From NCBI GenBank assembly GCA_965230415.1, contig CBDDKZ010000005.1, positions 1,240,001-1,304,000 on the forward strand: a stretch of DNA of 64,000 bases, written 5' to 3'. Position numbers and translations under genes: made by a program. Below the pieces are notes generated by a model that saw only the letters and a program-made list of their open reading frames with translations, was not told the origin of the DNA and ran no database searches. Positions 31,363-40,168 of this stretch are shown here, piece by piece. Source of the DNA: CBDDKZ01 sp965230415 (GTDB lineage: Bacteria; Bacteroidota; Bacteroidia; Cytophagales; JAAEPT01). Each line of letters begins with the position of its first letter. Position 1 is the stretch's first letter.

Positions 31363-32556
31363 TTAGGAAGTTTTCAACTGTCGTAAGGCCATGTATGCCA
31401 TTAGCCCTGCTCCAATTTCCAAACACGACTCGTCAATATCGAAAGTTGGTGTATGTAAACCTGATGTGATACCTTTTGCTTCGTTACGTATCCCCAGACG
31501 ATAAAAGGAAGAGTCTATTACCTGTGAATAATAGGCAAAATCTTCTGCCGCCATCCATAAGTCCAGGTCTACCACATTTTCCTGTCCCAAATAGTCTACA
31601 GCAAAGTTTTTTAATTGCTTGGTAAGAACAGGTTCGTTTTGTAAAAACGGATATCCTACACGCAAATCGATATCCGCCTCAGCCCCCATCGATTCGGCTA
31701 CTCCGGTTACAATTTTTTTGATCTTTTCGTGTGCTACTTTACGCCACTCTTCGTCCATAGTACGAAAAGTTCCTTCCAGGCGCACTTCATTAGGAATTAT
31801 ATTTGTTGCTCCTTCTGCTATAACCTTCCCAAATGAAAGTACCGCAGGAATTTTAGGAGACAAGTTTCTACTTACTACCTGTTGCAAAGCAACAATTATA
31901 TGAGCACTTATCAATACGGGGTCAATCCCCATTTCGGGCATCGCACCGTGCCCTCCTTTTCCTTTTACAGTAATATAGATTTCATCTGCACTGGCCATGT
32001 ACATTCCTTCTCTAAATCCTACTTTCCCTACTGGAATAAGAGGCATTACGTGTTGGCCAACAATATTTGCCGGACGTGGGTTTTCAAGTACCCCTTCTTT
32101 AATCATCAATGAAGCTCCGCCAGGTAATTTTTCCTCACCGGGCTGAAAGATTAACTTCACAGTGCCCTCGAACTCTTCTTTTAAGTCCGATAAAATACGA
32201 GCTGCCCCCAAGAGTGAGGATGTGTGTACATCGTGCCCACAAGCGTGCATGACCCCTTCATTTTGAGATTTATAAGGCACTTCATTGGCCTCAACAATAG
32301 GTAAAGCATCCATATCTGCACGCAGTGCGATCACTTTACGCCCGGGATTTTTGCCTTTTATATATCCAACAAGGCCCGTGCCTGCAATACCTTCCTGTAC
32401 TTCTATACCAAGCTCACTTAGCTTGGTGTTGACGAACTTAGCGGTTTCAAATTCCTGGTAAGACAATTCCGGATGGCTGTGTAAGTGCCTTCTGTTGGCT
32501 AGTACTTCATCGAAGTATTTTGACGCCAGTTCGTGGACTTTATTTTCTAATGACAT
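31363..32556 (-). CDS. M20-family amidohydrolase (N-acyl amino acid / hippurate hydrolase type)
   Basis: A 397-residue cytoplasmic metallohydrolase of the M20D class. The metal site is seen as RADMDALPI (about residues 79-87), MHACGHDVHTS (about 101-111), the catalytic Glu pair in PGEEK (near 141), GQHVMP (about 165-170) and a C-terminal SGLHTPTFDID with the last metal His. A lid/dimerisation domain occupies about 185-300. Such enzymes split N-acyl amino acids or short peptides; the exact substrate is unknown. The start overlaps the stop of the SPOR gene by one base, placing it third in an operon after secA and the SPOR protein. Confidence 0.93.
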   Translation of the reverse strand: MSLENKVHELASKYFDEVLANRRHLHSHPELSYQEFETAKFVNTKLSELGIEVQEGIAGTGLVGYIKGKNPGRKVIALRADMDALPIVEANEVPYKSQNEGVMHACGHDVHTSSLLGAARILSDLKEEFEGTVKLIFQPGEEKLPGGASLMIKEGVLENPRPANIVGQHVMPLIPVGKVGFREGMYMASADEIYITVKGKGGHGAMPEMGIDPVLISAHIIVALQQVVSRNLSPKIPAVLSFGKVIAEGATNIIPNEVRLEGTFRTMDEEWRKVAHEKIKKIVTGVAESMGAEADIDLRVGYPFLQNEPVLTKQLKNFAVDYLGQENVVDLDLWMAAEDFAYYSQVIDSSFYRLGIRNEAKGITSGLHTPTFDIDESCLEIGAGLMAYMALRQLKTS

Positions 32557-33104
32557 TAGTCTATTCGTCTAAGTAAGACCTGATCAGGGACGATAAGTGC
32601 GTTGGGAAACTCTTCCTTCAACACTTGCAGGATGCGATAAGCTCGCACTTTATGAATATAGTCGCCTATGCGCACCCTAAACATGGGAGCATCATACGGC
32701 ATATACGTATGTGGTACGGGAACTACTGTTATTTCTTCCTCTTCAAAATACTTTTTAAGGAGCTCTCGGGCTTTCATTTTCTGCTTCTCAGCATCATTAA
32801 TAGACGTTCCCGAGTAAACCTGTACCCTAAAACCGTTTGTTGTAGTATAATTTGAGTTAAGCTTTTTAAAATAGGCAACACGTTGTTCTACTTTTTCATT
32901 GTCATGATGTGTAGGATCTTCGGGTACCGCTTTAACAGTAGACGCAGAATCTTCAGCACCAGTCTCATATTTAGGTCTTACTGTTGAAAGGTTCTCGTAA
33001 TAAGGTTCAGCTTCTGAAGACTTTCCTTTATTACGTTTGCCCCACTGCGCTTGTACACAGGACGAAGACAGCACAACGATGCCAATTAAAATTGTTAATC
33101 TCAT
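32556..33104 (-). CDS. SPOR-domain envelope protein
   Basis: The ATG at 33104 is preferred over the TTG at 33110, because it directly begins the signal sequence MRLTILIGIVVLSSSC (possible lipobox at Cys16). A charged linker follows (residues about 20-75). The C-terminal SPOR domain (about 95-180: GFRVQVYSGTSIN, FRVRIGDYIHKVRAYRILQVL, FPNALIVPDQV) normally binds denuded glycan strands of peptidoglycan. The gene starts two bases after the secA stop and ends overlapping the amidohydrolase. The usual role is envelope or division related; its operon partners do not explain it further. Confidence 0.88.
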   Translation of the reverse strand: MRLTILIGIVVLSSSCVQAQWGKRNKGKSSEAEPYYENLSTVRPKYETGAEDSASTVKAVPEDPTHHDNEKVEQRVAYFKKLNSNYTTTNGFRVQVYSGTSINDAEKQKMKARELLKKYFEEEEITVVPVPHTYMPYDAPMFRVRIGDYIHKVRAYRILQVLKEEFPNALIVPDQVLLRRID

Positions 33105-33106
33105 AA

Positions 33107-36100
33107 TCAATCAGTTTCTACGAGCACACATTTGTTATTGAGAATATCTTGTTCTATGGTTTTATACTTCACCCCTTCTTTCACAGTCCCATCGGTATAT
33201 TGAACTGTAACACGATCGTTGCGCCCTGCAACCTTTTCTGATTTAGCAGGTTGAATCTTTTCTTGCTTTGGCTGAGATACCGCCTCACCGGCTTCTCTGC
33301 GACTTGCGAGCAAAGAATCTACATCGTCTTTATTCTCATTTAATCTTTTCTTTGCTGCTTGTGGGGCACGTTTTTCCTGCACACTGTCACCACCAACCGG
33401 AATACGTGATTTTAAAAGGAAAGAAGTGACATCGCCATTGATCTGGCTTATCAATTCTTTAAAGCGATCAAATCCTTCCATCTTATATTTCACCAAGGGA
33501 TCTTTCTGTTCGTAAGTAGCGTTTCGCGATTGTTGTTTCAGATCGTCCATAACGCGCAGATGATCTGTCCATGCACTATCAATAAACCCTAGCGCACAAT
33601 GCTTTTGAATCTCCTGGAACACCAAATCTCCGTTAGAGGCTATTGCTTTTTCAAGGTCTACCGACACCTGAATTTCTTTGTGCCCGTCGGTTAGTGGAAA
33701 TACTACGTTTTTCACGACGTCACCTCTTTCGTTGTGTAGATTTTGAAGCGCCGGCAATACACTTTCTCCGAGACCACCTTTCTTCCTGTTATAGAAATCT
33801 AACGCCTGTTCATAAAGTGCATCGCTAATAACCTGCATATTCCCTTTATTCAGGATTTCATCTTCTATTTTAGGTTCTACTCCCAAGGTACTGATTACTT
33901 CCAACTTAAATCCTTCCACATCTCCAGACGCACTTAGGCGCGCAGCAATGTCTTCACAACATTCGTACATGTAAGTAAGCACGTCCAATTCCAGTCTTTC
34001 ACCATATAGTGCGTTATGACGGCGTTTGTATATTACTTCACGTTGGGCATTCATCACGTCATCGTACTCTAGCAATCGTTTTCGTATTCCGAAGTTATTT
34101 TCCTCCACTTTTTTCTGCGCTCGTTCTATCGACTTGGAAATCATGGAATGCTGTATCACTTCACCTTCCTTTAGCCCGACGCGGTCCATTATTTTTGAAA
34201 TACGATCTGAGCCAAACAAACGCATGAGGTTATCTTCCAGGCTTACAAAAAACTGAGACGAGCCAACATCTCCCTGACGACCGGAACGACCACGCAGCTG
34301 TCTGTCCACACGGCGAGATTCATGGCGTTCAGTACCTATAATGGCCAAACCTCCCGCCGCGCGTGATTCCGGTGTTAGTTTAATATCTGTACCACGACCA
34401 GCCATGTTGGTAGCGATTGTCACTGTCCCCGACTTACCGGCCTCAGCAACCACATCTGCTTCCTTGGCATGTTGCTTTGCGTTAAGTACCTGGTGCTTAA
34501 TCTTACGCATGTTAAGAGCCCGGCTCATTAGTTCAGAAACTTCTACCGATGTTGTACCTACCAACACCGGTCTGCCCGCTTCCGTTAAACGTACTACTTC
34601 GTCTATTACCGCCTGGAATTTCTCCCTAACCGTCTTATATACCAAGTCCTGTGCATCATCTCTCACAATAGGTTTATTAGTAGGGATAACAACCACATCC
34701 AATTCGTAGATCTCCCAGAATTCTCCCGCCTCGGTTTCGGCAGTACCGGTCATACCACTAAGTTTGTGATACATCCTGAAATAATTCTGTAGGGTAATGG
34801 TCGCGTATGTTTGCGTGGCATCTTCTACTTTTACATTTTCTTTAGCTTCCAAAGCCTGATGCAATCCATCAGAATAACGACGACCTTCCATGATACGCCC
34901 CGTTTGTTCATCTACGATTTTCACTTTGTTGTCCATCACTACATAATCAACATCTTTTTCAAACGTTGTATATGCTTTCAGTAATTGGTTTACGGAGTGA
35001 ACACGTTGAGACTTCTCTGAATAATCCTGAATTACGGCATCTTTTTTTGCTGCTTTTTCAGCCAGCGGTATCGACTCGTCTTTTTCAATAGCATCAATAG
35101 CCGTACTGATATCGGGAAGAACAAAAAAGTAAGGATCATTAGCTTCACCGGTAAGCATCTCAATACCTTTATCTGTCAGATCAACAGAATTGCTTTGTTC
35201 ATCAATAGTGAAAAACAAGGGCTCATCAGCTTCCGGCATTAGCTTTTGATTTTCCGCCAGGTATATATTTTCTGTCTTTTTAAGAAGAGCATTCATCCCT
35301 TGCTCTCCCAAAAACTTAATAAGTGGTTTGTTTTTTGGTAATCCGCGATAAGAACGGAAAAGGGCCAACCCACCTTCTTTTTCATTCCCATCTTTAATAA
35401 GCTTTTTTGCTTCCGTAAGAAAATTGGTAGCCAACTTACGTTGTTGTTCTACAATTTTGGCAACACGCGGCTTTAACTGATCAAACTCGTGTACATCTCC
35501 TTTTGGAACCGGGCCTGAAATAATCAAAGGTGTTCGGGCATCATCGATCAATACGGAATCGACCTCATCGACCATGGCATAGTGATGTTTACGCTGCACC
35601 AGATCAGACACTTTACTCGACATATTATCGCGCAAGTAGTCAAAACCAAATTCGTTATTGGTTCCATAAGTAATATCGCTATTATAAGCAGCTACTCTTT
35701 GTGGAGAATGTGCCTGATATTTATCGATACAGTCCACACTTAAGCCGTGAAAACGAAACAATGGAGCCATCCATTCGGAGTCCCTTTTCGCGAGGTAATC
35801 ATTTACCGTGATAATATGTACACCACGTTCTGCTATTGCGTTCAAGTATGCCGGAAGGGTCGCTACCAATGTTTTACCCTCACCAGTTGCCATTTCCGCA
35901 ATTTTACCCTGATGAAGCACTATACCACCGATAAGCTGAACATCGTAATGGATCATGCTCCAGGTAATCGCATTGCCTGCGGCATCCCAACTATTACTCC
36001 AAACAGCACTTTCACCATCAATGCTTACATGATCATACCTCTCGGCCAACTCACGGTCTTTATCTGTAGCTGTTACAGTCAAAGTTTCATTCTCTGTAAA

Positions 36101-36475
36101 CCTCCTTCCTGTTTCTTTTACTACAGCAAATGCAGTAGGAAGAATATTCATAAGAATAAGCTCTAATTCCTGATTACGGTCCTCTTCCAGCTTATCGATT
36201 TGGCTGAAAAGCTCTTCTTTTTGATGAATATCAAGTGAGCCGTCTTGCTCAATATTTTTCCTGATCCCTTCAATCTTTTCATCTATCGATTTCAATCCTT
36301 CTTTGATCGTATTCTTTAATTCGATGGTCTTTGCGCGCAACTCATCGTTACTTAGAGAAGTTAATTTTTTATACTCCCCGTTAATTTTTTCGACATAAGG
36401 CCACAGCTCCTTGAGATCCCGATCAGTTTTGGATCCCACTATCTTTGCAATGCCTTTCGTTATAAAGTCTAACAT
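33107..36475 (-). CDS. secA: preprotein translocase ATPase SecA
   Basis: This 1122-residue ATPase drives Sec export. It shows MATGEGKTLVATLPAY (Walker A, about residues 195-210), ITVNDYLAKRD, VDEVDSVLIDDARTPLIISG (Walker B, about 300), YATITLQNYFRMYHKLSGMTGTA, and the helicase-C signatures TIATNMAGRGTDI and ERHESRRVDRQLRGRSGRQGD. It is longer than E. coli SecA (901) because of insertions typical of Bacteroidota. The zinc-binding C-terminal Cys cluster that binds SecB is absent; the protein ends KCVLVETD. It is the first gene of an operon with the SPOR and M20 genes. Its 5' region (36476-36779) is a 304-base gene-free gap shared with the divergent LuxR gene. Confidence 0.97.
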   Translation of the reverse strand: MLDFITKGIAKIVGSKTDRDLKELWPYVEKINGEYKKLTSLSNDELRAKTIELKNTIKEGLKSIDEKIEGIRKNIEQDGSLDIHQKEELFSQIDKLEEDRNQELELILMNILPTAFAVVKETGRRFTENETLTVTATDKDRELAERYDHVSIDGESAVWSNSWDAAGNAITWSMIHYDVQLIGGIVLHQGKIAEMATGEGKTLVATLPAYLNAIAERGVHIITVNDYLAKRDSEWMAPLFRFHGLSVDCIDKYQAHSPQRVAAYNSDITYGTNNEFGFDYLRDNMSSKVSDLVQRKHHYAMVDEVDSVLIDDARTPLIISGPVPKGDVHEFDQLKPRVAKIVEQQRKLATNFLTEAKKLIKDGNEKEGGLALFRSYRGLPKNKPLIKFLGEQGMNALLKKTENIYLAENQKLMPEADEPLFFTIDEQSNSVDLTDKGIEMLTGEANDPYFFVLPDISTAIDAIEKDESIPLAEKAAKKDAVIQDYSEKSQRVHSVNQLLKAYTTFEKDVDYVVMDNKVKIVDEQTGRIMEGRRYSDGLHQALEAKENVKVEDATQTYATITLQNYFRMYHKLSGMTGTAETEAGEFWEIYELDVVVIPTNKPIVRDDAQDLVYKTVREKFQAVIDEVVRLTEAGRPVLVGTTSVEVSELMSRALNMRKIKHQVLNAKQHAKEADVVAEAGKSGTVTIATNMAGRGTDIKLTPESRAAGGLAIIGTERHESRRVDRQLRGRSGRQGDVGSSQFFVSLEDNLMRLFGSDRISKIMDRVGLKEGEVIQHSMISKSIERAQKKVEENNFGIRKRLLEYDDVMNAQREVIYKRRHNALYGERLELDVLTYMYECCEDIAARLSASGDVEGFKLEVISTLGVEPKIEDEILNKGNMQVISDALYEQALDFYNRKKGGLGESVLPALQNLHNERGDVVKNVVFPLTDGHKEIQVSVDLEKAIASNGDLVFQEIQKHCALGFIDSAWTDHLRVMDDLKQQSRNATYEQKDPLVKYKMEGFDRFKELISQINGDVTSFLLKSRIPVGGDSVQEKRAPQAAKKRLNENKDDVDSLLASRREAGEAVSQPKQEKIQPAKSEKVAGRNDRVTVQYTDGTVKEGVKYKTIEQDILNNKCVLVETD

Positions 36476-36779
36476 TTATGTTAAGGTTAATTCTCTTTCA
36501 ATCTAATATGCCCCGTGTGCATAGTTTTGCAATATTACTCAAAATAGTGCACACTTAATAAGTCAACGTTGTAAAATCAACTATAGTGCCAGAAATATTT
36601 TTCTGACTAAATGGCAGTAACAAGCCCCCATGAGAATAGGTACTTTCTTCGTTCTAAAACACCTCCCCATACACATGCCGAATGGTGATTATGAAAGTTT
36701 TCAAAAAACACGTAGAACTACGCTGTTCCTTACAAGCCTTAAACTCTAAATTTAAGGCATTATAATCACTTAATTCATT
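36476..36779. other. divergent intergenic region between secA and the LuxR-type gene
   Basis: 304 bases without a gene. It should hold the secA promoter (minus) and that of the LuxR-type gene (plus). TAGTTTTG at about 36519 on the plus strand fits the -7 element TAnnTTTG, but it is far from the start. I see no strong operator. Confidence 0.35.
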
Positions 36780-37556
36780 GTGAAGGACGAAGTTATCTAC
36801 GAGGGTAAGTATTTACGCATATCCTATAACAATACCTATAACAGGCTTATTCAATTATGGATTAGTCCTCCCGATATACAGGGATTCAAAAAGGAAATGC
36901 AGCATTTCAGAAGTGTTTTTATGCATTATATTCCAAAGCAAGTATTATGGATTCAGGATATTTATACGCTGGAGTTAAAAGAAGATGACTATCACTGGAT
37001 TGAACAAAACATCAATGTCCCATGCTGGCAAATTTCGAAGATCAAATGCGCCTTCATAATGGGTAAAGATGCGCTTGCACACGTTCATGTTATCAAATCG
37101 TTCAAAGAAGTTAATTCATGTATACCTGCGAGGCATTTTTCGAAACTGGAAGATGCCCTCAGCTATTTTGATGAGACAGAAAGGTCAATCGACACAGGCG
37201 CTCCGAGTTTTAGTGCCATTACTTTTGAAGGTTTTGATGAGCATAACAACGCTATTATCACCATAAAAGCACCTGCTGATCAAGTTATTAGCACATTGGA
37301 AAATCTAAAAATTCACCCACCGAGCGTAGGTAGCACAGAGGAACAGTTCAAACTCACATCGTTAAGCCGGCAGGAACATAAGGTTTTTGCGCTATACACT
37401 TCTGGTAAAAAGCATCAGGACATCGCAGACGACTTATTTATATCCTTACATACGGTACGCACACATTGGCGAAACATCAAGAAAAAACTCGGCATAAAAA
37501 CATTCCTGGAAGCCTTGGAGATTTCGAGAAATTTTCAGCAAAAAATTACTCACTAG
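36780..37556 (+). CDS. LuxR-type HTH regulator with STAS-like N-terminal domain
   Basis: A 258-residue protein. The start is the GTG at 36780; a stop lies three codons upstream, so only this or an ATT at 36777 can be used. Residues about 1-130 alternate beta strands and helices and finish with FSKLEDALSYF, resembling the SpoIIAA/STAS-like small domains of Bacteroidota (weak, by pattern). Residues about 190-255 are a GerE/LuxR helix-turn-helix: LSRQEHKVFALYTSGKKHQD, then SLHTVRTHWRNIKKKLGI. There is no receiver phospho-acceptor site. The gene sits 70 bases before the five-gene envelope operon in the same direction, and it is the obvious candidate to control it. Its ligand is unknown. Confidence 0.85.
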   Translation: MKDEVIYEGKYLRISYNNTYNRLIQLWISPPDIQGFKKEMQHFRSVFMHYIPKQVLWIQDIYTLELKEDDYHWIEQNINVPCWQISKIKCAFIMGKDALAHVHVIKSFKEVNSCIPARHFSKLEDALSYFDETERSIDTGAPSFSAITFEGFDEHNNAIITIKAPADQVISTLENLKIHPPSVGSTEEQFKLTSLSRQEHKVFALYTSGKKHQDIADDLFISLHTVRTHWRNIKKKLGIKTFLEALEISRNFQQKITH

Positions 37557-37626
37557 TAAGTATTTATAGTTGATGAAATAATGGTTTAGTTTGTGCCAGC
37601 AAAGAAACCTTTTACCTATTTATTTT

Positions 37627-39072
37627 ATGAAAATTGCTACCATCAGGATTATTTTATTTCTCCTAACACTAGGGCATATTTACGGAGCCACTAATTCTGA
37701 CACCTCCGGGTCAATTGTCACTTTTGACTACGATAAGAAACAGTTTGACAAGCCACTTCCATTTGATGAGTTCTTTACTTTTAAAATAATCAACTTACCT
37801 AAAGACAAATTCGAAAAGATAAATCTACAATGTTGGCAATTCAACAAACTATTTAGAGGTGATACCCCTAAATCTTCAACCAAGAAAACAGACCCAAAAG
37901 TGGATCTATTTACCATAGAATTTACTGTAAATAAGGGGCAAACCTCTGCTCAAAAAAATTGCCCTTACTATTTAAAACCCAACAAAGACTACGATATTAA
38001 GCTAACATTTTTCGAAGAAGAACGCGCTCTAACATCAGAAGAGGTTGACCAAGGAAATGACATTATAAAAGAACTTACAAACACGTGGATCAACAAATAC
38101 CTTCAACCAAATGAATTTGACTACCAGAAATTTAATAATGGCTTTGTAGCCTACAAAGAGCAAGTCAAAGAAATACTTGAAGACTCCCTGGATGCTCAAT
38201 TGCTGTTTAAAGAGGATAAAGCGGGAGCTTTCTCTCAATTACGCTTGATCAATAATCTAAATAATGAACTTGGTGGTCTTAATGAGCACATTGCAAAACT
38301 AAAAAAAGCTATCAAAGAGAAGAATTTAAAAGAGCCCTTAAAAAACCTGATTAACAGCTCCAAAGAAATAAAACTTTACCCTTTGAAAAATACTGACGAA
38401 TTCGAAACTGCCTTAAAAATCTTAAAGGACTCTGTAAATAAAATGAGTGATATCACTGAAAGAACCAAGTTAAAGACACATTATTTGGATCGTATTGAAA
38501 CGAAGTATGACAAGCTTAAAAAAAAAGATTCGGAAACATATGCGAATCTCGGGAATTATATCGTAGCAGATTTTGACCTTATAAGCGCCGTTGTGATTGA
38601 AGCAATAAATAGCAGTTACCCCCCAACTTTAACCGAACAAGCTAAAGACTACATACATGCAGATATTGGTCTGGCTTACCTACACCGACTAGACCAGGTA
38701 GCACTTTTTACAACAGCAAGTATTTATTTCAGACCATTAAAAAGAGGGGTTCCTTTAAATATGTATCAAGGCTGGGACCTTATTCTGACACGTTTGAGCC
38801 TAGACATCGGCCTAACACTTACTGATGTTGCCGTGGAAGGCCAGATAAAAGGAATGTCGTTTAACCCCGAAAAAGAAAACACAAAGGGAATGGTGTTGGG
38901 TCTCGGCTGTCGTGTATTGCCTTTTGCCAAGATTAATGCCGGGGTTGTTGGTTATTTACAAAATGACACAAACCCATTAATAAATAACTATACACATACA
39001 CTTTCGATGTATTATGGTGCCTCTATTGACACCTCTATTTCTGATATTTTTAAAACGATTTTCGGCGGCTAG
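37627..39072 (+). CDS. hypothetical exported protein, gene A of an uncharacterised envelope operon
   Basis: The ATG at 37627 is chosen because it starts a Sec signal peptide (MKIATIRIILFLLTLGHIYG); the open frame to 37591 adds an unlikely leader. The mature protein of about 460 residues has three parts. The first is an N-terminal beta domain (VTFDYDKKQFDKPLPFDEFF). The second is a long charged helical region (about 170-330) that is probably coiled coil. The third is a C-terminal stretch of amphipathic strands (ADIGLAYLHRLDQVALFTTA, GMVLGLGCRVLPFAKINAGVV, HTLSMYYGASIDTS) like an outer-membrane-inserted segment. Family not recognised. It is the first gene after the LuxR regulator; gene B follows after 17 bases. 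Confidence 0.75.
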   Translation: MKIATIRIILFLLTLGHIYGATNSDTSGSIVTFDYDKKQFDKPLPFDEFFTFKIINLPKDKFEKINLQCWQFNKLFRGDTPKSSTKKTDPKVDLFTIEFTVNKGQTSAQKNCPYYLKPNKDYDIKLTFFEEERALTSEEVDQGNDIIKELTNTWINKYLQPNEFDYQKFNNGFVAYKEQVKEILEDSLDAQLLFKEDKAGAFSQLRLINNLNNELGGLNEHIAKLKKAIKEKNLKEPLKNLINSSKEIKLYPLKNTDEFETALKILKDSVNKMSDITERTKLKTHYLDRIETKYDKLKKKDSETYANLGNYIVADFDLISAVVIEAINSSYPPTLTEQAKDYIHADIGLAYLHRLDQVALFTTASIYFRPLKRGVPLNMYQGWDLILTRLSLDIGLTLTDVAVEGQIKGMSFNPEKENTKGMVLGLGCRVLPFAKINAGVVGYLQNDTNPLINNYTHTLSMYYGASIDTSISDIFKTIFGG

Positions 39073-39089
39073 CCTAAAACATTAAACAA

Positions 39090-39431
39090 ATGAACTTAGA
39101 CAATTTAACCATCACACCGAATCAGTTGAGTATAGGTATGAATCATGTGAAAATTCAAATCGAGTCCATAGTTGAAACAGCAGGGACCGGATATTATGAA
39201 CTTACCATAAACTCAGATCGAGCAATATTCACTGACACTAACTCAGACAGGCTTGTGATTCCCGACATCTCTTTTCAAACAGACTGGAAATTTGACACTT
39301 TCAATGTTAATATCGAAGTTTTTGAAGGACAGCCAAGCCCGGCCCTGGCTTCTATGAAGGCTATCGGCGTAAAAGAAACACCACAACCTGAAGAAAGCTC
39401 TTATACCTCATCCAATTTTGCTCATGAATAA
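39090..39431 (+). CDS. small hypothetical protein, gene B of the envelope operon
   Basis: A 113-residue acidic protein with no signal peptide or membrane segment. Its predicted strands (MNHVKIQIESIVETAGTGYY, YELTINSDRAIF, WKFDTFNVNIEVFEG) suggest a small beta-sandwich, followed by a flexible Pro/Glu/Ser tail. No family recognised. Its stop lies inside the first codons of gene C (8-base overlap), so B and C are translationally coupled. Lack of a signal suggests a cytoplasmic location unless it is carried by another route. Confidence 0.65.
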   Translation: MNLDNLTITPNQLSIGMNHVKIQIESIVETAGTGYYELTINSDRAIFTDTNSDRLVIPDISFQTDWKFDTFNVNIEVFEGQPSPALASMKAIGVKETPQPEESSYTSSNFAHE

Positions 39432-40125
39432 ATTATTAATAGTAACTATCCCTCTGCTTCTCTTATTTTGTTCCTGCGAACAAACAGAATTTCGCATAGG
39501 TGCTGAAAACGGCCCTGAAATAGATGACGTTATAAAATTTGAAAGCACTTTACCCGAATCTCTTGTAGCAGACAGTGCAGATCATGCTGAAATCACCATC
39601 GCGATTAATAAAATCGCAGATATGGAATATGATTCTGTACTGGTAACTACAGACCTGGGTTATTTCAGTAATAATACACAATCGCAATACGTAGTAGTAA
39701 ATGCTGACAAAAAAACCTCTTTTTTGTTGAATACGGGAACAAAAAGCGGCACTGCACATATACGTGCCCGCATTTTAGGCTATAGTATTGAGGAATCTTT
39801 AACTTTTGAAAAAGCATACCCTACAGGTATTGCATTTGAATCTACTATTCTTAAATCAACAAACGACTCAGTGAGCACTACCATAAATTTGTTTCGGGAA
39901 AGTGGTGTTGCTTATGAATCTCAAAAAGTGGCTTTAAGCTACACGTCCTTAGATTCTACGAACGCTTTAATTGATTTGCCACAAACTTTATATATCACTG
40001 ATGGTAGCGGTAAACTATCAATAAAAAATCCGCTGGAGCATACAGGAAGGTTTGAAGTTGAAGCAAGCGCACTTAATCAAAGCGGAAATACGATATCAGC
40101 ACAGCTTCTAATTGTTTTTGAATGA
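39424..40125 (+). CDS. Ig-like lipoprotein, gene C of the envelope operon
   Basis: The ATG at 39424 starts a lipoprotein signal (MNKLLIVTIPLLLLFCSC, lipobox Cys at 16 or 18). The mature 215 residues look like two Ig-like or invasin/Big-1-like beta domains. The first is LVADSADHAEITIAINKIA with VLVTTDLGYFSNN and TGTKSGTAHIRARILG. The second is VSTTINLFRESGVAYESQKV with LYITDGSGKLSIKNPL. Such a protein would be anchored in the outer or inner membrane and make protein-protein contacts. The domain call is by pattern; no enzyme motif is seen. Gene D follows after 43 bases. Confidence 0.7.
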   Translation: MNKLLIVTIPLLLLFCSCEQTEFRIGAENGPEIDDVIKFESTLPESLVADSADHAEITIAINKIADMEYDSVLVTTDLGYFSNNTQSQYVVVNADKKTSFLLNTGTKSGTAHIRARILGYSIEESLTFEKAYPTGIAFESTILKSTNDSVSTTINLFRESGVAYESQKVALSYTSLDSTNALIDLPQTLYITDGSGKLSIKNPLEHTGRFEVEASALNQSGNTISAQLLIVFE

Positions 40126-40168
40126 TCGATGAAGGTGAATAGGCTCTAATTTTTTCAAAACTTCAATT

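Noticed and set aside
33643..36166. Several plus-strand frames opposite secA
   Set aside because: They are antisense shadows of a highly conserved gene and have no start context or known product.
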